A DNA stretch of 14,367 bases, from the NCBI GenBank assembly GCA_903915615.1, contig CAIWTR010000341.1:1-14367 (forward strand), written 5' to 3'. Below, piece after piece: positions 1 to 7,308 of the stretch. The stretch comes from an uncultured Armatimonadota bacterium (lineage in GTDB: Bacteria > Armatimonadota > Armatimonadia > Armatimonadales > Armatimonadaceae). The position numbers were made by a program, and so were the translations under genes. Below the pieces are notes generated by a model. It was not told the origin of the DNA and ran no database searches. It saw nothing but the letters and a program-made list of their open reading frames with translations. Every line of letters starts with the position of its first letter. The first letter of the stretch is position 1.

Positions 1-1
1 C

Positions 2-184
2 GGCGGAGGCCTTGGTTTCTACTCGCTGCAAAGCGGAGGAACCAGCAGCCGCTTTGGTGCAAAGCTGTTGGTTGGCTATGAGCGTAATGATGGCTGGGGA
101 CTCGAATACGATGTCACATCTATCAACGAAGCACAAGGAATGAACTTCAGCGGTTCTCAGCTCCGCTTGGCGTATCGCTTCTAA
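2..184 (+). CDS. C-terminal fragment of an outer-membrane beta-barrel protein
   Basis: The reading frame is open from base 2 to a TAA at 182-184, giving the last 60 residues of a protein whose start lies left of the window. The sequence alternates polar and hydrophobic or aromatic residues in short strands separated by Gly/Asn/Asp turns (for example AKLLVGYERNDGWGLEYDV). It ends in SQLRLAYRF, and a terminal aromatic Phe on an amphipathic strand is the usual beta-signal of barrels inserted by the BAM complex. This points to a porin-like or OmpA/OmpW-like protein; which family cannot be told from one end. A terminator follows 24 bases after the stop, so this is the last gene of its transcript. 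Confidence 0.6.
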   Translation, partial: GGGLGFYSLQSGGTSSRFGAKLLVGYERNDGWGLEYDVTSINEAQGMNFSGSQLRLAYRF

Positions 185-207
185 CGAGCTAGTTTGTAAG
201 TTACGAG

Positions 208-236
208 AAAGCCTCCCGGATTCCGGGAGGCTTTTT
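208..236 (+). terminator. Rho-independent terminator after the outer-membrane protein gene
   Basis: A 9-bp GC-rich stem (211-219 with 223-231) has a 3-base loop and is extended by AAA/TTT pairs. A run of five T follows at 232-236. It lies just after the + strand stop at 184 and ends that transcript. The upstream A run is only three to four bases, so it would work less well for the minus-strand gene that ends at 265. Confidence 0.85.
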
Positions 237-264
237 ACGTTCAGTCCACATTTTGCGGATGAGC

Positions 265-1257
265 CTACATCCCAAGTCCCTTGCCCCCGAGGAGCTTGCC
301 AGCATTTAGGCCACTGTCGAGGGTGTCGATTTGGAAGGTTCCACGGTTGATATCGCTTGGGATGTCGATGTAGCGTTCCCGCAGGGCATTCAGCTGCTGA
401 TCAGCACCCTTAACGGCACCATCGGCCTGACCAGACATCGACTTGCTTCCCTGCTCAGCCGTGAGCTCTGGTAACAAGGTCGCTGCATCGGCCGGGTTTT
501 CCATAATCTTCTCCAACAATGTTGCAAGCTTTGCAATTTGTTGAAGATGCACGTTCATCGACTGCTGATACTGACCGGCAAGAGGCGCACAGGGATCTGG
601 AGGACGGACTCCGTTAAAGCGCCCGGCCATCTGGTTGAGTTGGGATGTCACTTCAAGCAAGCGTCCCCGCGTCTGGTCCTGACCCGGCACATTGATTTTA
701 TTTTCTTCCTCATTGAAGAGCTGGTTATAGCCATTTACCGTCATCGTTGGGATGATCTGCATCGCGACACCTTCAAGCGAAGATGATAGCTGCCGGAGGT
801 CAGCGTGGTACTGCTTTAGCCAGCGGAGGTACGCGACGACATCCTCGGGCATCGGGATGCCAGTCTGACCAGGTGGCGTTAAGACAGGAGCTTCCGGTGC
901 GCTGGTGGTAGGCGCCTGTAGAACAGGTGCGGTCGCGGTTTGCGTCTGGGGAGGTGCAAGAATCGCGGTGCTCTTGGTCGATGTTGGCTGTGATCCCAAA
1001 AGTCCAGCGGTCTTTGCAAGAAAAGCGCCCAGTCCGAGTAAGCCAATCGCAGCAATGCCTCCAATAATCCACTTTTTGGGATCCTGGGTCGGGACAGCGG
1101 GTGCTTCGGCTGGATTGGAAGTTCCGGGCGGGGTCGAAGGGGATGCGAGCTTACCAAAAGCCGGGCTACTGGTTGCAACGGAAATGGCTTTACCACATAG
1201 CGCGCAGAAGCGGGCACTCTCCGGGATGCTCCCACCACATGCTTTACATTTTTCCAT
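265..1257 (-). CDS. Zinc-ribbon single-pass membrane protein of unknown function
   Basis: This 330-residue protein is not one I recognise. It opens with a zinc-ribbon (C4-x2-C7 ... C18-x2-C21, with the KCKACG and FCALCG knuckles), then a Pro/Thr/Ala-rich linker. One hydrophobic helix follows at about 63-81 (WIIGGIAAIGLLGLGAFLA), then a second Pro/Thr-rich linker to about 135. The C-terminal part, about 140-330, looks mainly helical and is rich in Gln, Leu and Asn. With the ribbon N-terminal and no signal peptide, the ribbon is probably cytoplasmic and the C-terminal domain outside the inner membrane (inference). The start at 1257 is chosen over an in-frame ATG at 1269 because GGAGG sits five bases upstream of it, inside the longer version. 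It is transcribed alone, divergent from the FkbM gene. Confidence 0.75.
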   Translation of the reverse strand: MEKCKACGGSIPESARFCALCGKAISVATSSPAFGKLASPSTPPGTSNPAEAPAVPTQDPKKWIIGGIAAIGLLGLGAFLAKTAGLLGSQPTSTKSTAILAPPQTQTATAPVLQAPTTSAPEAPVLTPPGQTGIPMPEDVVAYLRWLKQYHADLRQLSSSLEGVAMQIIPTMTVNGYNQLFNEEENKINVPGQDQTRGRLLEVTSQLNQMAGRFNGVRPPDPCAPLAGQYQQSMNVHLQQIAKLATLLEKIMENPADAATLLPELTAEQGSKSMSGQADGAVKGADQQLNALRERYIDIPSDINRGTFQIDTLDSGLNAGKLLGGKGLGM

Positions 1258-1262
1258 AGCAG

Positions 1263-1267
1263 CCTCC
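1263..1267 (-). promoter_or_regulatory. Shine-Dalgarno site that fixes the zinc-ribbon protein start
   Basis: The minus strand reads GGAGG followed by five bases and then ATG at 1257-1255. No comparable site precedes the in-frame ATG at 1269, and the GGAGG would lie inside that longer coding sequence. The shorter start also puts the zinc-ribbon cysteines right at the N-terminus, as is common in this protein class. Confidence 0.75.
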
Positions 1268-1297
1268 ATTTCTTGAAATACGACCTTTGAACAATAG

Positions 1298-1489
1298 GCG
1301 TTCCCACTAAGTTTATCAGCGGCATATCCCGCGTTGTTTGTAGATGCACACGATTACGTGTCCCGGTCGGGTGACCATGAGTGGGACTGGTACTTTTCCC
1401 GGCTACATGATGCAATAGCCTACGGTTTGCGTGTCAAATATGTTGATACGGCTGGCTTCAGTCAGTGCCGTACCACCGTGTTGGGGTAG
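1298..1489 (+). other. Short coding-like stretch, possible gene remnant or small ORF
   Basis: The frame is open from 1298 (after an in-frame TAG at 1295-1297) to a TAG at 1487-1489. It encodes up to 63 residues, including DHEWDWYFSRL and YGLRVKYVDTAGF, which have the Trp/Tyr/Asp mixture of real protein rather than of a shadow frame. There is no ATG; possible starts are TTG at 1334 or GTG at 1358, and neither has a clear ribosome site. The stop lies five bases before the FkbM ATG. It could be the 3' remnant of a decayed gene, a small coupled leader ORF, or chance. I have no family assignment. Confidence 0.25.
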
Positions 1490-1494
1490 TGTTT

Positions 1495-2169
1495 ATGCCG
1501 TCCATCGCAAAGACCATTAAAGGCATCCTGTTCGGTAAAGGGATGCGCAAAGCCAAGTTTTTTGGCGGGCCCATGAAGGGGATGGTTGCCTACTTCGACT
1601 TTGTCCGCGATACCCAGACATGGCGTGGAATCTACGAAGTTGCGCAAATGGATTGGCTCATCAAGGCGATTAAGCCAGGGGCGGTCTGCGTGGATATCGG
1701 GGCCGCCGAAGGTTACTTCACGCTGCTTATGGCACGTGAGGCGGGCACGACCGGCCATATCATCGCATTCGAACCCAGCGACCGCCGCGAATACATGCAA
1801 CAGGCCTACGACTTAAACGCTGCAGCTGGACTTTCACGCCTGACCATTGTTACGGAATTTGCCATCGGGCCAAACACCGTAGACTTTCCCGGCATCACGT
1901 TTGATGACTACGCTGCTAAAGCTGGGCTTTCGCGTGTCGATGTCGTGAAGATTGATGTAGATGGCGGGGAAATGGATGTTCTTGAAGGCATGCGTGGCAC
2001 CCTTGAACGCCTCCATCCGCACATCTCCGTAGAGCTGCACTCGCCTGAGCTCCATGCGCGTGTCGCAACCTTTCTTGCTGGCCTTGGTTACAAGATGACA
2101 CTTGTTGACCCTCCAGCCTATGAGTACCGTCCGATTCCATTCAATAAATTCTTTTTCTCTGAGATATAA
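1495..2169 (+). CDS. FkbM-family SAM-dependent methyltransferase
   Basis: This 224-residue class I SAM methyltransferase transfers a methyl group from S-adenosylmethionine. FkbM relatives usually O-methylate sugars or polyketides; the substrate here is unknown. Motif I is VCVDIGAAEGYFT at about 64-76, the acidic residue that binds the SAM ribose is in AFEP (E93), and the family's signature is DVVKIDVDGGEMDVLEG at about 149-165. The start at 1495 (a GGGG lies about eight bases upstream) is preferred to a GTG at 1465, which would add ten residues upstream of the domain. The stop TAA is followed at once by the ATG of the peptidase gene, so the two are probably translated together. The lack of signal peptide or membrane segment indicates a cytoplasmic enzyme. 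Confidence 0.85.
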   Translation: MPSIAKTIKGILFGKGMRKAKFFGGPMKGMVAYFDFVRDTQTWRGIYEVAQMDWLIKAIKPGAVCVDIGAAEGYFTLLMAREAGTTGHIIAFEPSDRREYMQQAYDLNAAAGLSRLTIVTEFAIGPNTVDFPGITFDDYAAKAGLSRVDVVKIDVDGGEMDVLEGMRGTLERLHPHISVELHSPELHARVATFLAGLGYKMTLVDPPAYEYRPIPFNKFFFSEI

Positions 2170-3819
2170 ATGATGACAATAATTCCTCTTGCTCTTTCAC
2201 TGTCACTCCTGCTGCCTGCTGCGGGTGCACCGCCGAAGCCGAAAGCACCTGCTTCAAAAACTGCGGCAGCTGCGAATGCGTATCGTAAGGCTGCAGATAC
2301 AGTCATCACTCCTGATGCTGCCCGCGACTACCTGATGTTCATCGCCAGCGATGCGCTTCAGGGGCGTGACACGCCAAGCCCGGGCCTCGATGCAGCAGCA
2401 GAGTTCCTTGCCTTCAACATGAAGAAGTTTGGTGTCAAGCCAGGCGGCGACAAAGGAACTTACTTCCAGGACATCTTCCTGACACGCGCACGCTTGGACA
2501 AAGAGAAAACGATGGCATCCGTGGATGGCCGTGTTCTCAAGTACACCGAGGACTTTGTTGCAGCGCAAACCAGTGCTGGGACATTCAACCGCGGTGATGC
2601 CAAGGGGATGATGGTTTACGTCGGGCATGGCTGGCAGTGGAAGTCCAAGGGTGTGGATCCGTACGAAGGACTAGATGTCAAGGGTAAAGTCCTCGTTGTC
2701 TCCACCGCAATGCCGCCTGATATGCCGTGGAAGGATGGTAAATCCGGGGTCGATTTCCTACCTCCGGCCGCCGTTGCGCAAAAGCTTGGTGCGGTTGGCA
2801 TCGTGATTCTGACAGCTGGCGATGATACAGCCTGGAAGCAGAAAGTCCGCCAGTTTGAGCAGTCAAATGGCCGAGCGAACTTTGGCCGTATCCAGGACCC
2901 AGCGGAAGTCGTTCCTGCAGTTCCTACCATTGCCATAAGCCCGGCCGTTAGCGCTGCTTTGGTAAATGCCGAAGGCATGGACCTTCCGACGGCCACGGAC
3001 AGCAAAGCATCCAAGGGCAAGGCATTTGCACCTGCTAAGGTTGCCCAGTTCACCGTTACCCGTGATATTACCCGCCAGCGCACACAGAACGTGATTGGGA
3101 TTATCGAAGGAACCGATCCTAAGCTGAAGTCGGAATACGTTGCAATCGGTGCACACTACGACCACGTTGGTGTACGCAACAATGCCCCTGAAGGTACAGA
3201 CCGTATCTTCAATGGCGCGGATGACGATGGCTCGGGCACTACGGGTGTTCTGCAGATTGCTGAGGCATTTGCAAAGGGCCCTAAGCCAAAGCGTTCGCTG
3301 ATCTTTGTATGGCACTGCGGCGAGGAAAAGGGCCTCTGGGGCTCCGAGTTCTTTGCGGATCACCCGACGGTCCCAATCGACAGTATCGTTACTCAGCTGA
3401 ACATCGACATGATTGGCCGCTCCAAGAAAGCGGGTGATCAGGATCGTCGCAATGCTGATCTGTCAGGGCCAAATGGCATCTATGTGATCGGTTCCCGGAT
3501 GCTCAGCACGGAGCTTGGTAAGGTGTCGGACAGTGTTAATGCAAGCTACCTGAAGCTTAACTTCGATTTCCGCTACGATGCTCCGGATGACCCAAACCGT
3601 TTCTACTATCGCTCAGACCATTACAACTATGCGAAGAAGGGGATTCCAATCATCTTCTACTTTGATGGTGTTCATGAGGATTACCACCAAGTCGGTGATG
3701 AGGCGCAGAAGATCGACTACGACAAGCTGACCAAGGTTGCGCGTACAGTGCATGCGACCGCGGTGGCTGTTGGCAATGCGCCCGCACGTCCAAAGGTGGA
3801 TGGCAAAGCGCGCGACTAG
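2170..3819 (+). CDS. Secreted M28-family zinc metallopeptidase with PA domain
   Basis: This 549-residue protein is an exported aminopeptidase-like enzyme of family M28. Residues 1-20 form a hydrophobic signal peptide ending in an Ala/Gly-rich cleavage region, with a Pro/Lys/Ala-rich stretch after it. A protease-associated (PA) domain spans roughly 120-290. The catalytic domain carries the two-zinc site: AHYDH (H329, D331), GADDDGSG (351-353), the general base and ligand pair GEE (E385, E386), NIDMIGR (D413) and EDYHQ (H506). All expected metal ligands are present, so it should be active, in the periplasm or outside the cell. It starts directly after the methyltransferase stop; a second ATG one codon on is an alternative start. 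A strong terminator follows. The exact substrate cannot be read from the sequence. Confidence 0.92.
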   Translation: MMTIIPLALSLSLLLPAAGAPPKPKAPASKTAAAANAYRKAADTVITPDAARDYLMFIASDALQGRDTPSPGLDAAAEFLAFNMKKFGVKPGGDKGTYFQDIFLTRARLDKEKTMASVDGRVLKYTEDFVAAQTSAGTFNRGDAKGMMVYVGHGWQWKSKGVDPYEGLDVKGKVLVVSTAMPPDMPWKDGKSGVDFLPPAAVAQKLGAVGIVILTAGDDTAWKQKVRQFEQSNGRANFGRIQDPAEVVPAVPTIAISPAVSAALVNAEGMDLPTATDSKASKGKAFAPAKVAQFTVTRDITRQRTQNVIGIIEGTDPKLKSEYVAIGAHYDHVGVRNNAPEGTDRIFNGADDDGSGTTGVLQIAEAFAKGPKPKRSLIFVWHCGEEKGLWGSEFFADHPTVPIDSIVTQLNIDMIGRSKKAGDQDRRNADLSGPNGIYVIGSRMLSTELGKVSDSVNASYLKLNFDFRYDAPDDPNRFYYRSDHYNYAKKGIPIIFYFDGVHEDYHQVGDEAQKIDYDKLTKVARTVHATAVAVGNAPARPKVDGKARD

Positions 3820-3837
3820 TTGGCGTTTAGTCAAACC

Positions 3838-3872
3838 AAACCCCTCCGGGCAGCTGCCTGGAGGGGTTTTTT
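3838..3872 (+). terminator. Rho-independent terminator after the M28 peptidase gene
   Basis: A long stem pairs 3841-3853 with 3854-3866 (one G-T wobble, tight CAGCTG top), extended by AAA before and TTT after, and ends in a run of six T. It starts about 20 bases after the peptidase stop and ends the FkbM-M28 transcript. Confidence 0.9.
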
Positions 3873-3897
3873 AGTGTGTTGGTTGTGACCATGTAAA

Positions 3898-3934
3898 AGT
3901 AAAGCCCATAGGAGTTCACCTATGGGCTTTCTTG
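3898..3934. terminator. Bidirectional terminator between the M28 and pilT genes
   Basis: A perfect 12-bp stem (3901-3912 with 3919-3930, arms AAAGCCCATAGG and CCTATGGGCTTT) has a 6-base loop. T-rich tracts follow on both strands. It lies about 20 bases beyond the pilT stop and most likely ends the minus-strand pil transcript, while backing up the + strand terminator just before it. Confidence 0.85.
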
Positions 3935-3953
3935 TTACACAAAAACCGTGCGA

Positions 3954-5138
3954 CTAGCGTCGTTGTACGCCACCACCGGCATTGGCCTGCGCCGTCAGCT
4001 CAGACTGCATAAGCATGTTCTCAAGCTCGGTCCGGTTCATAGCACGTTGGAGGGCAAGGTCACGCGTGATCTGTCCACGTCCGACGAGGTCACGGAGACA
4101 CATGTCCATGGTTTGCATTCCCAGCGCACCGGATGTCTGGATCATGGATGTAATCTGGTGGGCCTTGGCTTCACGGATTAGGTTCCGGATAGCGGGGGTC
4201 GCAATCATGATTTCTTGCGCACAAGCTCGTCCGCCACCAATACGTGGCAGGAGCTGTTGACACAAAACGGCCTGCAGGTTGTTGGAAAGCTGGAGGCGGA
4301 TCTGCTCTTGCTGACCTGGTGGGAAGGAGTCAACAATACGGTCAACGGTTGTTGCCGCAGAGTTGGTGTGGAGTGTGGCGAAAACAAGGTGGCCCGTTTC
4401 CGCAGAGGACACAGCCATCTGCATCGTTTCAAGGTCACGCATCTCACCAACCAGAATCACGTCAGGATCTTCACGGAGTGCAGCACGGAGTGCATTCGGG
4501 AAGGTCTTCGTGTCCTGCCCAAGTTCACGTTGGTTGATAACCGACATCTTGTGTGAGTGAAGGTACTCAATCGGGTCTTCAATCGTGATGATGTGTTCTG
4601 AGCGACCAAGGTTGATCGAGTTAACCATCGCCGCAAGCGTCGTAGACTTACCAGATCCGGTAGGACCAGTCACGAGGATCAGTCCGCGGGTGACGTGGGT
4701 GAGCTTTTCAACGACTGCCGGCAGGTTAAGGTCGGCAAGGGTTGGGATTTTGGTAGGGATGGTTCGGAATGCAGCAGCAACCGTTCCTTTGTCGCGGAAG
4801 ACGTTTACGCGGAAACGGGATGTTCGTCCTAGTGCATATGAGAAGTCAAGTTCAAACGAAGATTCGAACTTTTGAATCTGTTCATCGGTGAGGATGTCAT
4901 AGACGATTCTCTGTGATGTTTGCGGCGTAAATGCTTCATACGGTGCCATCAGGAGCTTACCGTCTACACGCAATATAGGAGGTAAGCCAACAGCGATATG
5001 CAGGTCGGACGAGCCCTTTGTGTCGTGGACAAGGTGGAGAAGCTCATCGATGTGTGCGTCTTCCAGTGAGCGGAGTCTCCCTCCGCCACCTTCCATCCGT
5101 GCGGGTTGTGGTGTATCTGTGGGTCCAGAAACTGACAT
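3954..5138 (-). CDS. pilT: Type IV pilus retraction ATPase PilT
   Basis: PilT is the hexameric ATPase that disassembles pili and drives twitching, adhesion and DNA uptake at the inner membrane. This 394-residue protein has an N-terminal PAS-like region with the family's DELLHLV...SSDLHI start (about 31-48). It has Walker A GPTGSGKST (158-166), the Asp box IITIEDPIEY (183-192), Walker B VILVGEMRD (227-235) and the His box ETGHLVFATLHT (247-258). It also has AIRNLIRE (316-323), the motif that marks PilT from PilB. About 28 residues precede the usual PilT start; GGAGG lies 11 bases before the ATG at 5138, and an in-frame ATG at 5096 is possible but lacks a site. It lies 67 bases downstream of pilB in the same direction. 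PilU is a less likely alternative because AIRNLIRE is intact. Confidence 0.96.
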   Translation of the reverse strand: MSVSGPTDTPQPARMEGGGGRLRSLEDAHIDELLHLVHDTKGSSDLHIAVGLPPILRVDGKLLMAPYEAFTPQTSQRIVYDILTDEQIQKFESSFELDFSYALGRTSRFRVNVFRDKGTVAAAFRTIPTKIPTLADLNLPAVVEKLTHVTRGLILVTGPTGSGKSTTLAAMVNSINLGRSEHIITIEDPIEYLHSHKMSVINQRELGQDTKTFPNALRAALREDPDVILVGEMRDLETMQMAVSSAETGHLVFATLHTNSAATTVDRIVDSFPPGQQEQIRLQLSNNLQAVLCQQLLPRIGGGRACAQEIMIATPAIRNLIREAKAHQITSMIQTSGALGMQTMDMCLRDLVGRGQITRDLALQRAMNRTELENMLMQSELTAQANAGGGVQRR

Positions 5139-5160
5139 AGCTTTACTTGCCTCCGTCTAG

Positions 5161-5190
5161 AAAAGGGCCCGCACTGGGCGGGCCCGAAAA
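5161..5190 (-). terminator. Hairpin between pilB and pilT, possible partial terminator
   Basis: An 8-bp all-GC stem (5165-5172 with 5178-5185) with a 5-base loop is followed on the minus strand by only four T. It lies between the pilB stop and pilT start. The short T run suggests partial termination or mRNA stabilisation, which would give unequal PilB and PilT levels from one transcript (inference). Confidence 0.6.
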
Positions 5191-5205
5191 GAGAAACTAC
5201 AGGTT

Positions 5206-6972
5206 TTAGTGGCCTGCAGTAAAGACCACGCGCGCGACTTCCTTGGGCGTCGTTGCGCCCATCAGAATCTTATCGAGGCCATCCTCACGCATTTCTCTAT
5301 AGCCATTGCGCGTTGCTGCCTCCTTCAGATCCACGATCGTCGCACGGCGAACAACGAGCTCTGAACACTCATCGTTCATCGTCATCAGCTCATGAACACC
5401 AGAGCGTCCCTTGAAGCCCGTTCCACCGCAGACATCACAGCCACGTCCACGCTTGAGCGTAATCGGTTTGTTTGGGTCTGTCTGGTCATAGCGGAACGAT
5501 GCAAGTGTTGCTGCAATCTCTGAGTATTCTTCCGTACAGTTCGAACAGTTGGTACGACAAAGACGTTGAGCAAGAATTCCAATCAGCGTTGCTGAGATAA
5601 GGAAGGGTTCCACACCCATGTCCGCAAGACGGAGAGTTGCCGATGGTGCATCGTTGGTGTGCAGCGTAGAGAGAACTAAGTGGCCCGTAAGTGCCGATTC
5701 AATCGCGATGTCAGCGGTTTCAAGGTCACGCATTTCTCCGACCATGATGATGTCAGGGTCTTGGCGGAGGAAGCAGCGGAGTGCGCTTCCAAAGTTCAAA
5801 CCAGCTTTTTTGTTGATCTGAACCTGCGTGACTCCAGTGAGCTCGTACTCAACCGGGTCTTCAACCGTAACGATGTTCACATCCGCGACGTTTAACTTAT
5901 TCAAAATGGAATACAGCGTGGTTGTCTTGCCAGAACCGGTTGGTCCCGTAACAACGAACATTCCGTTTGGCTGGGAAACCAGCGATTCAATCGTCGCCTG
6001 GATATGGTTTTGGAAGCCTAGACGGCCCAGACCAATCTGCGTAGATGACTTGTCAAGAATACGCATAACGATTTTTTCGCCGTAAAGCGATGGAAGACAG
6101 GACACACGCATGTCGTAGTCTTTGTTCGTATGCCGAATCGCGATACGACCATCCTGAGGAACACGCCGCTCAGCGATGTTCATTTCGGCCATAATCTTAC
6201 AACGCGCAATCACAGGTGGTTGCAGCATTTTGGGGACCGGCATAATCTCGCGAAGAACTCCATCGATGCGATACCGGACACGCACGTTTCGGCGGTTAGG
6301 CTCGATATGGATATCGGATGCGCCAGTGTCGATCGCCTGAACGATGATTGCGTTGACGAGGCGGACAACAGGGGCCTTGTCGGCATCCTCTTCACCGGAT
6401 GCATCATCGTCAGCAACGGCATTTCGTCCGACGGATGCCTCTGACATCAGTCCTTGGAGGGAGCCGAGGTTTAGCGCTCCCATTCCTTTGCCACCACCGG
6501 ATGTCACTCCCGTGTTAGACACGGCCGTTGTCGTTACAGCGGAGACGGACCCTGCATAGTTCGCCTTAATCGCAGCTGCGATATCGCCCGGGGCAGCAGC
6601 AACTGCACGGACATTGAGCTTGGATGCGACACGGATGTCATCAACGGCGACGATGTTCCGTGGATCCACCATCGCAACGTAAAGAACATTCTCTTGCTTG
6701 CGGACAGGGATGGCATTGTGTTTCTCAACGACAGCCTGAGGCACGACGTTAAGCGCAGACGACTCCGGCTTGTGCTTGTTGAGGTCGACGAATGGTAGAC
6801 CCTCGGATGTTGCCCAGGCCGCGTATATATCTGTTTCGACAGCGAAACCTTTGTCTGTCAAAAACTTACGAACGTCACCACCTGCGGCACGGGCCTGCTC
6901 TGCTTGCTCAGCAGTAATCAGACGCTTCTCCAACAGGATGTCGACAACCGACTTCTTCGCCGTCATTGCCAT
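5206..6972 (-). CDS. pilB: Type IV pilus assembly ATPase PilB
   Basis: PilB is the hexameric ATPase that powers pilus extension, working with PilC at the inner membrane. The 588-residue protein has a GspE/MshEN N-terminal domain (about 8-140), which in some relatives binds c-di-GMP. A Gly/Ser/Asp-rich linker follows (about 140-200), then the catalytic half. That half has Walker A GPTGSGKTT (343-351), the Asp box VEDPVEYE (370-377), Walker B DIIMVGEMRD (407-416) and the His box TGHLVLSTLHTN (429-440). A four-cysteine zinc element follows (C476-x2-C479 and C512-x2-C515, with C472 nearby), as in GspE/PilB. The first ATG (6972) has GAGGG ten bases upstream. pilT follows; pilC is not in the window. 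A type II secretion GspE is the main alternative, made unlikely by the pilT neighbour. Confidence 0.95.
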   Translation of the reverse strand: MAMTAKKSVVDILLEKRLITAEQAEQARAAGGDVRKFLTDKGFAVETDIYAAWATSEGLPFVDLNKHKPESSALNVVPQAVVEKHNAIPVRKQENVLYVAMVDPRNIVAVDDIRVASKLNVRAVAAAPGDIAAAIKANYAGSVSAVTTTAVSNTGVTSGGGKGMGALNLGSLQGLMSEASVGRNAVADDDASGEEDADKAPVVRLVNAIIVQAIDTGASDIHIEPNRRNVRVRYRIDGVLREIMPVPKMLQPPVIARCKIMAEMNIAERRVPQDGRIAIRHTNKDYDMRVSCLPSLYGEKIVMRILDKSSTQIGLGRLGFQNHIQATIESLVSQPNGMFVVTGPTGSGKTTTLYSILNKLNVADVNIVTVEDPVEYELTGVTQVQINKKAGLNFGSALRCFLRQDPDIIMVGEMRDLETADIAIESALTGHLVLSTLHTNDAPSATLRLADMGVEPFLISATLIGILAQRLCRTNCSNCTEEYSEIAATLASFRYDQTDPNKPITLKRGRGCDVCGGTGFKGRSGVHELMTMNDECSELVVRRATIVDLKEAATRNGYREMREDGLDKILMGATTPKEVARVVFTAGH

Positions 6973-7117
6973 ACGTGCATATCCCTCTTCTGGGCCATCG
7001 GTTCAAACCGCAAGGCCAGTGCACAATGCCGCTTACCACACATATGAAACCCTCACCTGACATCCAGAGGCTACCCAAAGGCGCAGGCGGTGCAATCTCA
7101 CAGTCTGATACATCCAA

Positions 7118-7147
7118 AGTATAGCACGGGGCAGAATTTAGGTGCAA
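7118..7147 (-). promoter_or_regulatory. Possible sigma-70 promoter for pilB-pilT
   Basis: On the minus strand TATACT (7123-7118) matches five of six -10 positions, and TTGCAC (7147-7142) lies 18 bases upstream as a weak -35. Transcription from here would leave a leader of about 140 bases before pilB. The match is modest and other promoters are possible. Confidence 0.35.
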
Positions 7148-7255
7148 ATAACAGGCTTCCAAATTCGTGACTTCTATCATCGGAATATTCGCTCAGCAGG
7201 AACACCTCCCGGATGAAAAACGAATACCAAGCGGGTAATATACGGATGAAATCAA

Positions 7256-7280
7256 TCGGTGATTCGACCAGTCGGTGATT
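7256..7280. repeat. Direct repeat ahead of the isc operon, possible operator
   Basis: TCGGTGATT occurs at 7256-7264 and again at 7272-7280, 16 bases apart start to start, 29 bases before the iscR ATG. Two copies close to one and a half helical turns apart near a regulator gene could be a binding site, perhaps for the IscR-like protein itself. It does not match the E. coli IscR type 1 or type 2 sites by eye. The rest of the 6973-7308 gap holds the pilB leader and no convincing gene. Confidence 0.35.
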
Positions 7281-7308
7281 TAGGTGGGTTTCGCGAAGGA
7301 TTCGGGCA

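Noticed and set aside
1258..1269. Upstream ATG at 1269 for the zinc-ribbon protein
   Set aside because: A GGAGG site sits inside the added codons at the right distance from the ATG at 1257, and no site precedes the ATG at 1269.
1465..1494. GTG start at 1465 for the FkbM methyltransferase
   Set aside because: It adds ten residues upstream of the domain without a ribosome site and would overlap the coding-like stretch ending at 1489; the ATG at 1495 is better placed.
7000..7040. Sigma-54 promoter for pilB
   Set aside because: No GG-N10-GC pair with the TGGCAC/TTGC context was found at proper spacing on the minus strand.
6990..7110. Riboswitch-like (c-di-GMP type I) element or tRNA in the pilB leader
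   Set aside because: The minus strand has GGTTTGAACCGATGG, which recalls the end of a GEMM element or a T-loop. The conserved GEMM core words upstream are absent and the T-stem does not pair, so neither is supported by eye. An Infernal search with Rfam models would settle it.
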